Position numbers and translations under genes: made by a program. A model generated the notes under the pieces. The model did not search any database, was not told the origin of the DNA, and saw nothing but the letters and a program-made list of their open reading frames with translations. Below are positions 21,831 to 32,267 of a stretch of 64,000 bases of DNA, piece by piece. Origin of the DNA: Aphidius gifuensis (Eukaryota; Arthropoda; Insecta; Hymenoptera; Braconidae); assembly GCF_014905175.1 (NCBI RefSeq), contig NC_057789.1:12700876-12764875 (forward strand), read 5' to 3'. Each line of letters opens with the position of its first letter. Position 1 is the stretch's first letter.

Positions 21831-22452
21831 TCAGTATGCTGGTTCGTGAAAAGAGGGCCGACTAAAGAATAGTAAAATTGAGTCACTAAAATAGTAAAAC
21901 AAGGGAAGTACAATAAGGTACTCGACAAAATAACAATTATCGTACACAAGTAACACGGTTCATTTAATAATTAAATGATTAAGGTAACAAAACGTATTAT
22001 TACACACAAAAGTCAGAATTATTTGATGAAAATAAAGTAAGGCCGACTGGCAAACTGTATATGAAATATAAGGGAGGGGGGTTAGGAGGGGATGTCTCCC
22101 AATCTTAAGGTATTTCAGAAGGGATGACTCCTTCTAAAGAAGGAGGGGATCGGGGTCAGGAGAGGAGGCTCCTACTCCTTGGGCTTGGGAATAGATGACT
22201 CCAATTCCGGGGAGACAAAAGTATTTTTCGAGATTCTGGGATGACTCGCCAAGAACCTCGAACCAGAGAGAGTGTTGTAGCCAGATCGTCGGCTCATATA
22301 GCTGACGAGGTTTTCCTTTTTTACAGGAATATCCCCCTTCTTTTTGGCCGGCCCTACTCGATCAGATCAAGAGGTAGTGTCTCGTGTCAAGTATGAGAAA
22401 CAGAAAAGTGGGGGAAACGAGATTAACTACCGTGCCTATATATTATCGGCAT
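21831..22452. other. Unassigned G-rich patch
   Basis: GGAGGGGGGTTAGGAGGGGA near 22073 and further GGAG-rich runs to 22220 stand out from the AT-rich surroundings and could form G-quadruplexes. No open frame is supportable. The patch may belong to an unrecognised retroelement next to the LTR that follows. Confidence 0.4.
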
Positions 22453-22899
22453 TGTGAGGTGTGGATCCTCACTTTACTTATTTTATAATTTAATTTAATT
22501 TCAAACAATAATTTAAAAGATAGACACGAGATTTATATTTAATATTAATAATAATGAAACAATTTATTTAACAAGTAGAATATGTAATATGACAATTTAA
22601 CAAGACACAATATGTATATATTTTACTAATTGTGATATGGCAGAGCCAAATCACAAAGACAATTTTTAATTAATATTTTCAATGTTTTTCGGACGCACTC
22701 GATGGTGGCCGGACAAGAAGTGCCGTTTATATTTTTCTAGTTTTTCTACGTCGTCTCTACGACACGCAGACACACATTTCCCCTCATACATACATCACTC
22801 AATAAATACAACAATTATACTGGTGTCACGGAGGCACCAATACATACATATATACATTTTATATTTACAATATGGGTGTATCTATTTTGACACGCAACA
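22453..22899 (-). repeat. 3' LTR of element N1 copy 1
   Basis: On the minus strand this runs from TGTTGCGTGTCAAAATAG to ...CCTCACA, so it has TG...CA ends, and it lies directly behind a purine tract. It aligns with 45807-46205 over CCTCACTTTACT, the ATTTATATTTAATATT stretch, CAATTTATTTAACAAGTAGA, AATTTAACAAGACACAATAT and the CGGACGCACT / GTGGCCGGAC blocks. The 85-codon plus-strand open frame inside it is not a gene. Confidence 0.7.
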
Positions 22900-22913
22900 G
22901 TACCCCCCTTTTT
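22900..22913 (-). promoter_or_regulatory. Polypurine tract
   Basis: The minus strand reads AAAAAGGGGGGTAC immediately before the LTR start TGTTGCG. This is the normal place for the purine primer of plus-strand DNA synthesis in LTR retrotransposons. Confidence 0.65.
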
Positions 22914-23242
22914 CATTATACGTGATTTATCATTATTAATGAAAATTATAGTAGCGTTTACATACAAGTAGGATACAAAATATTTACAATAAACAATTTA
23001 AAATTCTTAATCATCATAGACTTTAAAATCACTATTATTTTACATTTAAAATTGATTTGAACTGTACTCAAATAAAATTTTATAATAATCCTATTTACAA
23101 CCACAAATATTTCTTTTTAAAATCAAATTAGTCTTTGACCTTGAATTTTAAAATACAAAAATTATAATTATCAAATATTAAAACTCTAAATATTTTTTTT
23201 TTTTTTTTTAAAAAAAAAAGATATAATATACATTTACGTTGA

Positions 23243-24463
23243 TTAACAAAATTCAGATGAATTTATGCCACATCTTACATATTCCCAGCATATTGTAATA
23301 GTAGCATCCACCATGATATCATTTGTCCTTGAGCGTTCACACATGGCATATATTTGAATGCGCCATTGAAGCTCACACATGAATATAAAATTTATCAAGC
23401 CACCTGGTCCTTGGCATGAGGCAAATGACAATAGCCAACTTGATTTTCCATCTTCATCCCTCAATTGACACTCCAAGAGATATATATTGTACATGTCCCA
23501 TCGACCACAATATTTTTTTCTGCCTCCAAATTTACCATCAACATCATGCTTGGATTTATTGAAGTGCCTATCATTATCATTTATTAAATGCAAACAATTT
23601 AATTTTATTTTGCATTTAATTTTATCATCATTTATTATTTTGGTATTTACCAATTTTGATTTTATTTTATTTTTATATTTATTTTTTGCACAATCTATTT
23701 TGTATTGTTGACAAGTATTTATTTTTTCAATATTATTATTCATGACCTTGAAATGAATTTTCTTTTCACTGTCATTTAAATCATTATTATTAATATTATT
23801 TTTACTTATATTATTATCACAAATTACTTGGTGACAATTATTTATTTTATTAACACAATTGTTGTGATTTCCATGCACAATATTTAATTTATTTCCATGG
23901 TAATTATTTGTTTTTTCAGTGTATTCATTGTGATTATTATTCACAACATTTATTAATTTATTTTTACTATCAACAATCATTGCTTGATTTTGTTGATCAC
24001 AACTTATTTTATCACCATGATCAGCATTTTTCGAGGAATCACCCCCCTGTTGATCATTTATTTTATTCATAATTTTTTCTTTTACTTCTTTCTCTACTTC
24101 TTGTATAATATTATCAACTAATTTTTTAAGTTCTATACCACCATTTGTCCGGTGATATTCTTCATCATATACCTCTCGATTCATGTTGCATCGCATGAAT
24201 TTTGATATATCAACATGTGCTCCATGCAACCACAACATGATCTCTGAACATATTTTGTGAATTAATTCCAGTCCATTTATAGAAACTGTGACACATTTTA
24301 CTTGTTTTATAAATTCAACTATTGTTTCATTGAATCTTTCAATATTTATTGTTCTATCCATTATCTCAATTAATTCTTCAATGACCTCAATTTTTTTAAA
24401 TATTGTATATAGACTTTGAACATCAGCCTTTCCAATTATCATTGGCTTCCATGTTGGCCACAT
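23243..24463 (-). CDS. Asn-rich protein of LTR element N1, unknown function
   Basis: 406 codons from the first ATG. The N-terminal about 135 residues are a mixed-charge, probably helical region (KADVQSLYTIFKKIEVIEEL; VDNIIQEVEKEVKEKIMNKI). Residues about 140-300 are extremely Asn/Lys/Ile-rich with scattered Cys. The last about 90 residues are compact and rich in Cys/Trp (KYCGRWDMYNIYLLECQLRD; SWLLSFASCQGPGGLI; CELQWRIQIYAMCERSR). I recognise no domain. The second copy of the element keeps a true start (MEKLISLVVNMW, ATG at 45108-45106) and the C-terminal block (43861-44014). Between copies, the C-terminal reading is alignable with substitutions rather than frameshifts, which argues for past selection. 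In this copy the start is ATA plus a 1-base insertion, so it may be translated only from the internal ATG or not at all. Confidence 0.5.
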   Translation of the reverse strand: MWPTWKPMIIGKADVQSLYTIFKKIEVIEELIEIMDRTINIERFNETIVEFIKQVKCVTVSINGLELIHKICSEIMLWLHGAHVDISKFMRCNMNREVYDEEYHRTNGGIELKKLVDNIIQEVEKEVKEKIMNKINDQQGGDSSKNADHGDKISCDQQNQAMIVDSKNKLINVVNNNHNEYTEKTNNYHGNKLNIVHGNHNNCVNKINNCHQVICDNNISKNNINNNDLNDSEKKIHFKVMNNNIEKINTCQQYKIDCAKNKYKNKIKSKLVNTKIINDDKIKCKIKLNCLHLINDNDRHFNKSKHDVDGKFGGRKKYCGRWDMYNIYLLECQLRDEDGKSSWLLSFASCQGPGGLINFIFMCELQWRIQIYAMCERSRTNDIMVDATITICWEYVRCGINSSEFC

Positions 24464-25032
24464 GTTCACTACCAATGATATTAATTTTTTCTATTTTATG
24501 TTATTTTTATATTTTACGCGAACAATTATTTCAATATTTCAATTATTATATTATCAATTATTTAAAATCATATATTATTTGAATGAAAATATTTTGTTTA
24601 ATTTTCATGTATTATTTTATCATACAGTATATTTATTATTATTATTTTCTGATGAAATCAGAAACGCTTCGTTGCCACGTGTATCCAAATTTTATTATTA
24701 TTATTATTTTTCTGATGAAATTTTCACAAATATGGCGTGTTCAACACTTCGTTGCCACGTATATACAAATTATTATTATTATTGATTACTCACAAGATTT
24801 GTTGATTTTTCTCCAATTTATATGCAAAAATTTTTCTCAACAATTTTTATTTTTAATTTAATGTAATGTATTTTATGCTTTTTATAACTTTGCACATCAA
24901 TACTTCTCTTCTCACACTCGTGATTGAGATTATAATTTTGAGCCAATTATATGTACTCACGACTGAATTTTCACAATTTTATCAATTTCTTTCTTTATCA
25001 AATATTTATCTTTTTTTTTCTTTCTTTTTCTC
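24464..25032. other. Leader of element N1
   Basis: AT-rich sequence, matched at 45109-45670 (CGTTGCCACGT occurs twice in each copy; TTATTA runs; CTTCTCTTCTCAC). It lies between the primer-site units and the ORF start, so it would be the 5' leader of the element RNA. Plus-strand open frames here are T-rich artefacts. Confidence 0.5.
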
Positions 25033-25215
25033 ACCTCGTGGTTTGAGCTGTTAGTTGGAAACCAATTATGAGATTTGGTCACAACTAAAATTTATAGTTA
25101 TTAATTTATATAAATTATTACTCTTTTTTTCACCGCGTGGTTTGTGCCGCTAGTTGGGAGCCAATTGTGAGATTTGGTCACAACTGAAATTTATAGTTAT
25201 TAATTTTGTTTTTGC
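25033..25215 (-). repeat. Tandem primer-site-like units of N1
   Basis: Two units of about 98 bp contain CGTGGTTTGWGCYGYTAGTT and GGRARCCAATTRTGAGATTT, followed by GGTCACAACT. On the minus strand each includes TGGCTCCCAACTAGC or its near variant, directly preceded by ...TCTCACA, which looks like an LTR end. In the other copy the second unit abuts the real LTR at 45806. A duplicated LTR-end plus primer site is unusual. Confidence 0.6.
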
Positions 25216-25376
25216 TGCAATGATAAGTAATAATAAGGATGCTAATAATAATAATAACAATAAAAAAAATTATAAATAAAAAAATTGAATATCTTGTGTT
25301 AATTTTTTTTCAATTTGAATACAGTGTAAATAATGCTTACTATTGTGATGTCCTGCGGTAAACGCCTAAACTTTTT

Positions 25377-25665
25377 GATTTTTACGGAGGCTAGGAGCCA
25401 TAGGCTCAGCCGCAGTCTTAAATTCGGCGAAAAAAAAAAAAAAACGCTCATAACTTACGAACTAAGTAACCTAAGGCTCCAAAAAAAGCCTTGATTTGAG
25501 TAATGTTATTGTTGATAAACCATTAAATTATATTTCAGCAATAATTTGAAATAATCATGGCCCTAGCCGGAGTATTGAAAATTTTTAATTTTCAACAGGT
25601 AACGCTGGCCACACGCCCCAACAAACGTTACCAGGTCTCTTTATAATTATTGTATTCAATATTTG
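25377..25665 (+). repeat. Dispersed repeat R1, short copy
   Basis: It carries the same left block (GATTTTTACGGAGGCTAGGA; CGCTCATAACTTACGAACTA) and right block (ATGGCCCTAGCCGGAGTATT; CAGGTAACGCTGGCCACACG; GTTACCAGGTCT) as 970-1925, with only about 100 bp between them instead of about 700. A third, very short match to the left block occurs near 27566. Confidence 0.65.
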
Positions 25666-26299
25666 GGGCATACTTCGATACCCCTAGCTCCATCTTACAC
25701 ATCATAAACGTGATACATTTAAGAGAACTAGAGGTTTTGCAACCTCAACAAAAGTCCTTGAGCCGGCACTATTGCCAAGCGGCTATGCCGCTAATTTTAA
25801 TAATAAAAATTAATTATAGAATAATACAATGAGTAATATCGACAGAATCCTAAAATTACTAAGATTCTCTCGATACCACTCATGTTTTAATTAAATAATT
25901 AGAAAAAATTTTAATCAACAATTAAAGATCGTAAGATTTTAACTGACCAATAAGAATTGAGTTGTATAAAGAAAATGGAAAATAGACCAAGACGGAAACC
26001 CGAACATCCCCGAAGGAACTCCACTTACCCCTAAGGATCTGATAGTATTGACAACCATCGATTCCCAGATCTCGGGCACTTGGTCAGTGATATCATTGCC
26101 AACAACAACTCTTCCAGCTCTAATAGCATACGCACTTTGTCTCTACGTATTTTAATTTTTGTAAAAGAACTTAGAATATTTTACAACCAACCAGCACAAA
26201 ATTTTAAGTTATTTTTATTCAATATTTTCAATTATATTTACGTAATATTTAGTAACGTAAATTATTAATTTAAACTCATATAAATCATCTTAGATTTAA
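25666..26299. other. No gene recognised
   Basis: Short open frames at 25650-25832 and 26080-26268 have no motifs. A GC-balanced segment at 25680-25790 and another at 25975-26110 may be transposon debris. Confidence 0.4.
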
Positions 26300-27440
26300 C
26301 TTGTAATAAATTCCGACCGCTTGGTCTAAGTTGTCCTGTTCTGGTAATTTAAATTCAAGTGTACGCTTTAAGTTAATTTATTTAATCAAATAAATATAGA
26401 ATAAAGTAAATTATAGTTCGCTGATTTGAGTAATAATTTGCTTACTAAGAATATTAAATTATTTAAATATAAAAATCAACAACCTCGTAGTCATTAAATT
26501 GGTTTCAATTACCATCTATAAAGTACAGTAAAACGTTCAAATAATTATTAAATTGAATACAAGTCAAAGTGACAAATTGTTGTAATTAAATGTAAAGCCA
26601 GTGTTACACAAGTGCGTAAATTATTCTGCATTCTTATCACTAATATTATACAAAGTTATTTGTATAATATTATTCTTTAACATTCTATATGAAATTATAT
26701 AAACCAACACAATTATTTTATTTGCGACAAAATAATTGTTACAACCTGTCACATACAAGCGAAGCCAAGGGCACGGTCAAAGTACACGCTGCTCGAATTT
26801 AAATTGTAACACCAGTAACTCATGTAATTACCATTATTAAAAATAATCCAGTGTTTGTATCTTGAAATTTATTATAATAATTGTAATAAATAATTTGTGT
26901 GAAAACCACGCGCCATTATTACGTATTTTAAAGCCAGTGATTAATTTAATTTACGGCTGAATCGCATCTCGATTTAGTCGCTCGTTATTCGGGTTACGCA
27001 TCATTTTATTTTTTGACGGGTTGTCTTATATTTTTCAACCGGTGACTCCGTAATAACCACATCTTGAAAATTCTCTCTCTTTTTAATATAGACGCGCGAA
27101 TTATTGTAATTGGGTTATAAAATTAAGTTTCTGGTATATCATTCTTCGTAATTATAATCTGTGTTATTTCAATAATAAACTGTGCTCCGTTTCTATATAA
27201 TCATTGGTGTCAATAAAATCATTTTTGGTGACGATTATATTGTTTATTGTGATAGATTTTCGCGTGTATTTCAGGTTTCTTTTACACCTCCCTACATTGC
27301 GCTACTTATCTCCCGAACCTTCTTAATGTGTCTTAAGTGAGCAGGTTAAAAAGGGCTAATTGATAACATATCACGCGGGATTATTTTACAGAGCAATATT
27401 CGATTGTTTAATAAGTAATCCAGCTACGATATTTTATTAT
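26300..27440 (+). repeat. LTR-like repeat L2, copy 1
   Basis: Aligns with 44035-44977 in order. Shared marks are ATTATTTTATTTG..A.AAAATAAT followed by TGTCAC, the AATAAACTGTGCTCCG-like segment, CGCGTRTTTYTCAGGTT, ACCTCYCCCTACATT, GAGCAGGTTAAA / GGGCAGGATAAA, and the end GGCTACGATATTT. The layout, with a possible polyadenylation region near 27170, suits a long LTR of a retrotransposon, here without internal sequence. Copies are well diverged and boundaries are approximate. Confidence 0.45.
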
Positions 27441-28265
27441 GAATAATCAATCAAATGAGCGAAATGCTAAAGAACGGTAGCGTCTAAGAAAAAATTTAGA
27501 ATAATGACCCTAACTGTTTATTTTTATTCGGGATTTAAAATTGTCAATATCGTTCGTTTGAGATTTTTACGGAGGCCAGGTTTTCTTTCGAATCATGAGT
27601 GAATGCTAAACAATATTTTATAACTAGCCGAAAGTCTCCAACGATTGAGAATTTGGTTGAATACGATGTTTTTTCAATCGAATTGTTGAATTCTCTGAGA
27701 CCTTAAATTTACCGATTGTTGTGAACCTGGTACCGACGACAATCTTTATTGGATGAAGGGTAGTGTTAAGAGTATAAAACTAGCCATATTCCTTCTTCCC
27801 ATAAGATAGATGAAGACAGAGAGTTAGACTAAATAATAACAGATGACGACCATAACAATGGATATAAACATTAGAATTAGGCTTAAGATAAACGATATTA
27901 AAGATCTATTATAAAAACACAATAACATTATCATTGTCTTTTATGCCTATTCGTAACAATATATTATACATATATAAATATATTTTAAATATTTATATGA
28001 ATATATTAGACGGTAGGCTGATGGCAGAAAAACCAGACAGAACGGCATCCGCCAAATACCCGTTAAATGGAAGTGCTAGAGACCCAGAACACGTCGCACC
28101 TACTCGCTACTGTTTGAATTATCATCCCGTCTATTAGTAAGCCAGGTAAAAAATCACTAATTTAGACAACTCGTCCGTATATAATTTTTTGTGAAAACTT
28201 TTAATTTTGTCATAGTAACTTAATTTAAAAATGGCTGCTTCATTAATTGTCATCCAACCAAGATA
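27441..28265. other. No gene recognised
   Basis: It contains a 15-bp partial match to the left end of repeat R1 near 27566 and a 67-codon frame at 27934-28137 without a motif. The GC-balanced tail of that frame (28010-28130) may be transposon debris. Confidence 0.35.
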
Positions 28266-28820
28266 TTAATTTTCGAAAATTGAAACAAACACGAATCATA
28301 AAATATGTTATGAATGGTAGGTGAGGCAGATTATTCTTTTTCAATGTATTTTAAATATAAAAGGAAAATCCCTATTAAAAAAAAATTGTTGAAGGGGTTA
28401 AAAAAATTATTAAACATTAAATTATAAAATTTGAATTGTAGAGCAATGCGGGGGCTAAGCGGTATGGGGATGTCGAAGTGGCATGAAAATAATAGAGTGG
28501 TTTGACAGTCAGTTGGGCGATGGAAGGGAGTTTATTTAAGGAAAGGAAAAGTATAGAGAAAAGAAAGATAAAAAATTCCCCACCACTCTATTATTTTCAC
28601 GTCCCTCTGTAATCTCCATATTGCTCAGCCCCTGCATTACTCTACAATTCAAATTTTATAAATTTTGACAATTTTTTGAATAATTTTTTTGACACCTTCA
28701 ACGTTTTTTTTTTTTGGTAGGCATTTTTTTTAAATATATAAATACATCGAAAAAAAATAACCTAGCTCGCCTACCATTCATAACGTACCTTATGATTCGT
28801 GTTTTTTTCAATTTACAAAA
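28266..28820. mobile_element. Inverted-repeat (MITE-like) element, about 235-bp arms
   Basis: Left arm 28266-28500 and right arm 28590-28820 are complements. AACACGAATCATAAAATATG pairs with the CGTACCTTATGATTCGTGTT side, then GAATGGTAGGTGAG with CTCGCCTACCATTC, ATTTGAATTGTAGAGCAATG with CATTACTCTACAATTCAAAT, and GAAAATAATAGAGTGG with CCACTCTATTATTTTC. The spacer of about 90 bp is purine-rich. No coding sequence; probably a non-autonomous fold-back transposon. Confidence 0.8.
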
Positions 28821-29574
28821 ACTAATATAGTTTGAATTATTTTTGTCTTGATTCTATATCTATTTTCTATAAACCAAATTTAAGTATGGGTTAGTTCAAG
28901 ACAAATTCGTCATAAGTAAAGAAAATTTTGTTTCTATTAATAAATTAATTTTCTTAATCAATTAAAAAATTTCAGAAACAAAAAAATTCATGAAAAAAAC
29001 AATATTTTTTTTTTACACTCAGCACTGACGCTTGGGAGTGACACTCGGCAGTGATGCTCAGTAGTAAAAATCACTCTCCTCTCTAGCACACAAGCATTCA
29101 CCCATATGCTTAATAAGATTGAGTGAGAAAGAAATAAATACGGTGTCTGTGAAAAAGTATATGGCGTTGTATGAGTATATAGAATTGAAATACAGTTGAA
29201 AGTGTCATTAATTTGGTCAATATAATAAGGCTAATAAAAATAAAATAGTATACATGTATAGTATATTATAAAAAAATAAAGATTTATAGTATAAATAATA
29301 ATAATAAAGATAACTTCAATAATATTATCCATTAATGATAATAATAATGACAGAAATATTTAAAATATAATTTTTAATAATATTATCAATATTTATCCTT
29401 TAAAAAATATTACTATTATAATGATCGATATTATTATTATCCTACAATTAAAACACAAAATAAAACCTTCGATTGAGAGAGTTGAGAACGAGCCGGAGGC
29501 GAGTCGAAAACGACCTGGTGATGAGTATGACACTTTCAAAGTCGTGGAGAATCACCTTCTTCACGTACGAGTTA
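28821..29574. other. AT-rich, no gene
   Basis: AT-rich with TAA-type runs at 29280-29450. The 29460-29570 part (GAGAACGAGCCGGAGGCGAG) is GC-richer and may belong to the hairpin element that follows; antisense open frames around 29448-29685 reflect that palindrome. Confidence 0.4.
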
Positions 29575-29713
29575 TATACAATACTTTTTGACACGAGGTT
29601 TGTAATAAAGACGCCATTTTGCGCCAATATAGTGCGTAAAAGTATTTCTTTACGCACTATAATTGGTGCGTTATGGCGTCTTTGACAAACAGAGTGTCAA
29701 AAAATATTTTATG
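29575..29713. repeat. Long hairpin H1
   Basis: TTTTTGACACGAGGTTTGTA pairs imperfectly with the GACAAACAGAGTGTCAAAAA side. Inside, AAAGACGCCATTTTGCGCCA and ATATAGTGCGTAAA pair with TTTACGCACTATAATTGGTG and CGTTATGGCGTCTTT. The loop is only a few bases near 29645. A structure of this size with near-perfect inner arms suggests a MITE or a structured RNA. Confidence 0.8.
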
Positions 29714-29718
29714 TCACA

Positions 29719-29808
29719 AGGGCAGTGGGAATAATGTGTCAATTTCCAAAGCGTCGGAGGGGTTGTGCGTTTTTTGGAATTTCACACATTATTCCCACTG
29801 TCCCTAGT
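29719..29808. repeat. Hairpin H2 next to H1
   Basis: GGGCAGTGGGAATAATGTGT plus CAATTTCCAAA pairs with TTTGGAATTTCACACATTAT plus TCCCACTGTCCC, separated by about 26 bp. The adjacent TGTCACAAGGG and CCCTAGTGACG extend the symmetry. Confidence 0.8.
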
Positions 29809-30259
29809 GACGAAATATACTATATTAATGTTCAGTGATTAGTAAAAATGTCTCATACGTTCACCGTTAATAACAAATTTGATTATTGTTCAGTACAAAT
29901 ATTATTATTGAAATTATAACAAATTTGAAAATTCATAAATCCGAGAGAAAAAAAATGGCAGAATCAATGGAGAAAATTGATGTTCTAAAAATCCGATTCT
30001 TGATGTAAAAAAAAAATAAAATTGAAAAAACCAAACGAAATTGTACATGATTTTTGTTTTTTACTGGACCATGGAGAAAATCTCTGTGTTTATATTCCTT
30101 TCTTTCTCACTTATACACTTGTCAGTCTATCTACATGATAAAATAACTCGACAAACTGCGAAAGAAGTTTCACTTCCCTCGCGCGTACTAGTAACACATA
30201 CAATTTTTTTTTTTCTAACGTACTCATGTGACAATGTTTTTCTTGAAGTTTTTTTTTTT
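29809..30259. other. AT-rich, no gene
   Basis: The 85-codon frame at 30041-30298 is Phe/Ser-rich, lacks a motif and runs into a SINE-like sequence; I do not accept it. Confidence 0.4.
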
Positions 30260-30352
30260 TTTGCCAGCCTGACCGGGGATTCAAACGCCTGCCCCTAACA
30301 CTAACTGATTCTAAACCTATGCCTCAAATTACGTAGCCACGAGCACGATATG
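30252..30352 (-). ncRNA. tRNA-derived SINE-like sequence with poly(A) tail
   Basis: On the minus strand TGGCTACGTAATTTGAGGC (30339-30321) matches a pol III A box and GCGTTTGAATCCCCGG (about 30288-30273) a B box. The sequence ends GGCTGGC followed by about 15 A. A tRNA-like body with an A tail and no extra domain indicates a retroposed tRNA-like or short SINE rather than a functional tRNA gene. Confidence 0.55.
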
Positions 30353-30359
30353 AATATGC

Positions 30360-31318
30360 AAAGTTTGTTTAGCTACTAGTAGAAACGAGCTCATTTTTTT
30401 TTAGATGTCACAGGTATTAACAATATTATATGGCTTTTTTTCTCTTTCTTATTTTATTAAGAAAACAATTATATTGTAAATTAAAATTAAACCAATTATT
30501 TAATATGATTAATGTTTTTTTTTTTTTTTTCTTTTTGTTTTCTTTTGTTCTTGTGTATATTTCATTTCTTCTTGAATCAATTTTCAACAGAGAACAGGTC
30601 AGCAATTAATTTTTTAATTTCATTCCCAACAATTATACACTTTTTTTTCGTTCACAACAGGCTTATATACCTAGTTTTTTTTTAATTCAACTTTTTTCTT
30701 GAAATTTTCATGCTAAGTATATTTCAATTTTTTTTTCAAGTTTTGTCAAATTATATTTTGACTTTTAGATATTCATAAGTTTAAATTGATAATATTTCTA
30801 TCAGTTTTTTTTTAAACAAATTGAACACTGATTGTATTCTTTATAATTAATTTCTTGATAATTAATTTAATTAATAAAAAAGTCATGATTTTAATTCCAG
30901 ATTTGAGACAATCGGATCAATTATGTTGCACATTTCTTGATGTAAAAATTAGAAAATAAAAAAAAAAACAAATTATAAACTAAAAGTCAATTTAACAGTC
31001 GTTTTATTTTTCTTCTTTAACACTATAACGCTTTGCTTCATAACATATTCAGATTCGATAAAAACTGAATTGTCTAAATTTAAGACACTATTATGTCTTA
31101 TTTCATAACATATTTGGCTTCATTGAAAACAAACGTGTCTAAATTTTTAAATATATTTTCCAAAATATATATAATTTTAGTATGGTTTAAGATGTGCAAA
31201 AAAATTTTTTTTGACAAAAAAAATTAATTGAATTGTTAGAATATAATTATAATATATCGTTTTTTTTAATATTATTATTATTAAAAAAAACATCATGAAA
31301 CATTTGACCAACTGAATT
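30360..31318. other. Low-complexity AT sequence
   Basis: Poly-T runs dominate. A loose direct repeat with TTCATAACATATT and GTCTAAATTT occurs near 31035-31085 and 31105-31150. No gene seen. Confidence 0.5.
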
Positions 31319-31654
31319 TTTTGCTCAAAAAAACTTAAACACCATTTTGCTTTACATTATCCTAGTGCTGTGAATTATCGTGGAAGGAAAATAACTGCTC
31401 ATAGTTCAATATCTCGGAAAAACATATGTAACACTTTTGCAAAAAGATATTGAATAATTTTGGCAAAAAAATTTGTTGAAAATTATCCAGTTGTGAGAAC
31501 TGGAAAGTTTCAATCAAAAAAACAAATAAAAATAGAAGATTTAAAAAACTATGAAGATTTTGAAGATGTCAGTCCTGTACCAGCATGTCAAGAAGTTAAA
31601 CTTTTATCAGAAGCTTATTATTATGGAACTCAATACAAAAAAAATGTGTCATAA
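31319..31654 (+). pseudogene. Broken ORF of unknown family
   Basis: One frame reads through KKLKHHFALHYPSAVNYRGR (31330-31385), meets a single TGA near 31451, and continues with LAKKFVENYPVVRTGKFQSK to a stop after residue 64 (31654). Composition is balanced (Lys, Glu, Val, Tyr), unlike the AT-rich noise around it, so I think it was coding. I cannot assign it. The HF...H pattern after KKLK is reminiscent of the end of a zinc finger in some transposases, but this is weak. Confidence 0.35.
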
Positions 31655-32264
31655 TCAACAATGCAGATAATCTACCTATCTTCGCTGAAAAAAAATGAAA
31701 TAGTATATATGATCGTGAAAAAGATGCGTATAATATATTTAAATGAATATATGCAAGCATATATTGTAGAGGACACTAATATTTGGCTGTTTGTCGACCA
31801 TGAAAATCTACTAAGCCATGAAGCATTTTATTTTCAACTCGTTGACATTTAAAAAAATGCAAAGTATGATCTATGTTTTTATGAAAATAAAGGAGTCCAA
31901 GTAGAAACAAAAAAAGTTATTATTCGTACGTACACATAAATAATAAGTTAAAATAGTTTAAACACTCTTATTTGCTTCCTTGTACGAATAAAATTTTGAA
32001 AAATATCCATTCATTACAGCAAACCTTTCATTATTCAAAATATTTCTTTGAGCTGAAATTTTCATTAGCTAATATTATAAAAATCAATTTTTTCATTAAT
32101 CAATGGTATGTTCATAAATTATTATTAATTTTTTTTTTCCAATATTAGTATTAAATTTTATCCTAAAACTATAGTGTTTAAAGTAAATTAATAATATATT
32201 TTTTTTTATGGTAAATGATTTTTATTATTATACTTATTAAATCAAATTATAATACTTAAAATAA
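31655..32264. other. AT-rich, no gene
   Basis: A 63-codon frame at 31661-31852 has no motif. The remainder is A/T-rich. Confidence 0.4.
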
Positions 32265-32267
32265 ATG

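Larger units (their letters stand above)
22453..25215 (-). mobile_element. LTR element N1, copy 1, carrying a novel ORF
   Basis: Read on the minus strand: tandem primer-site-like units (25215-25033), the asparagine-rich ORF (24463-23243), an AT-rich tail, a polypurine tract (22913-22900) and a TG...CA LTR (22899-22453). The same order, with an LTR at the other end, occurs at 43600-46205. No protease, reverse transcriptase, RNase H or integrase signature is present between the LTR and the primer-site units. This would therefore be a non-autonomous LTR retrotransposon whose internal region carries an unrelated gene. The complete 5' LTR of this copy is missing. Confidence 0.6.

Noticed and set aside
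22682..22939. 85-codon open frame on the plus strand
   Set aside because: It lies inside the N1 LTR and is antisense to the element.
23487..23711. 74-codon plus-strand frame opposite the N1 ORF
   Set aside because: Shadow of the Asn/Lys-rich minus-strand ORF; hydrophobic only because of complementarity.
29473..29685. Paired sense and antisense 70-codon frames
   Set aside because: They arise from the large palindrome H1.
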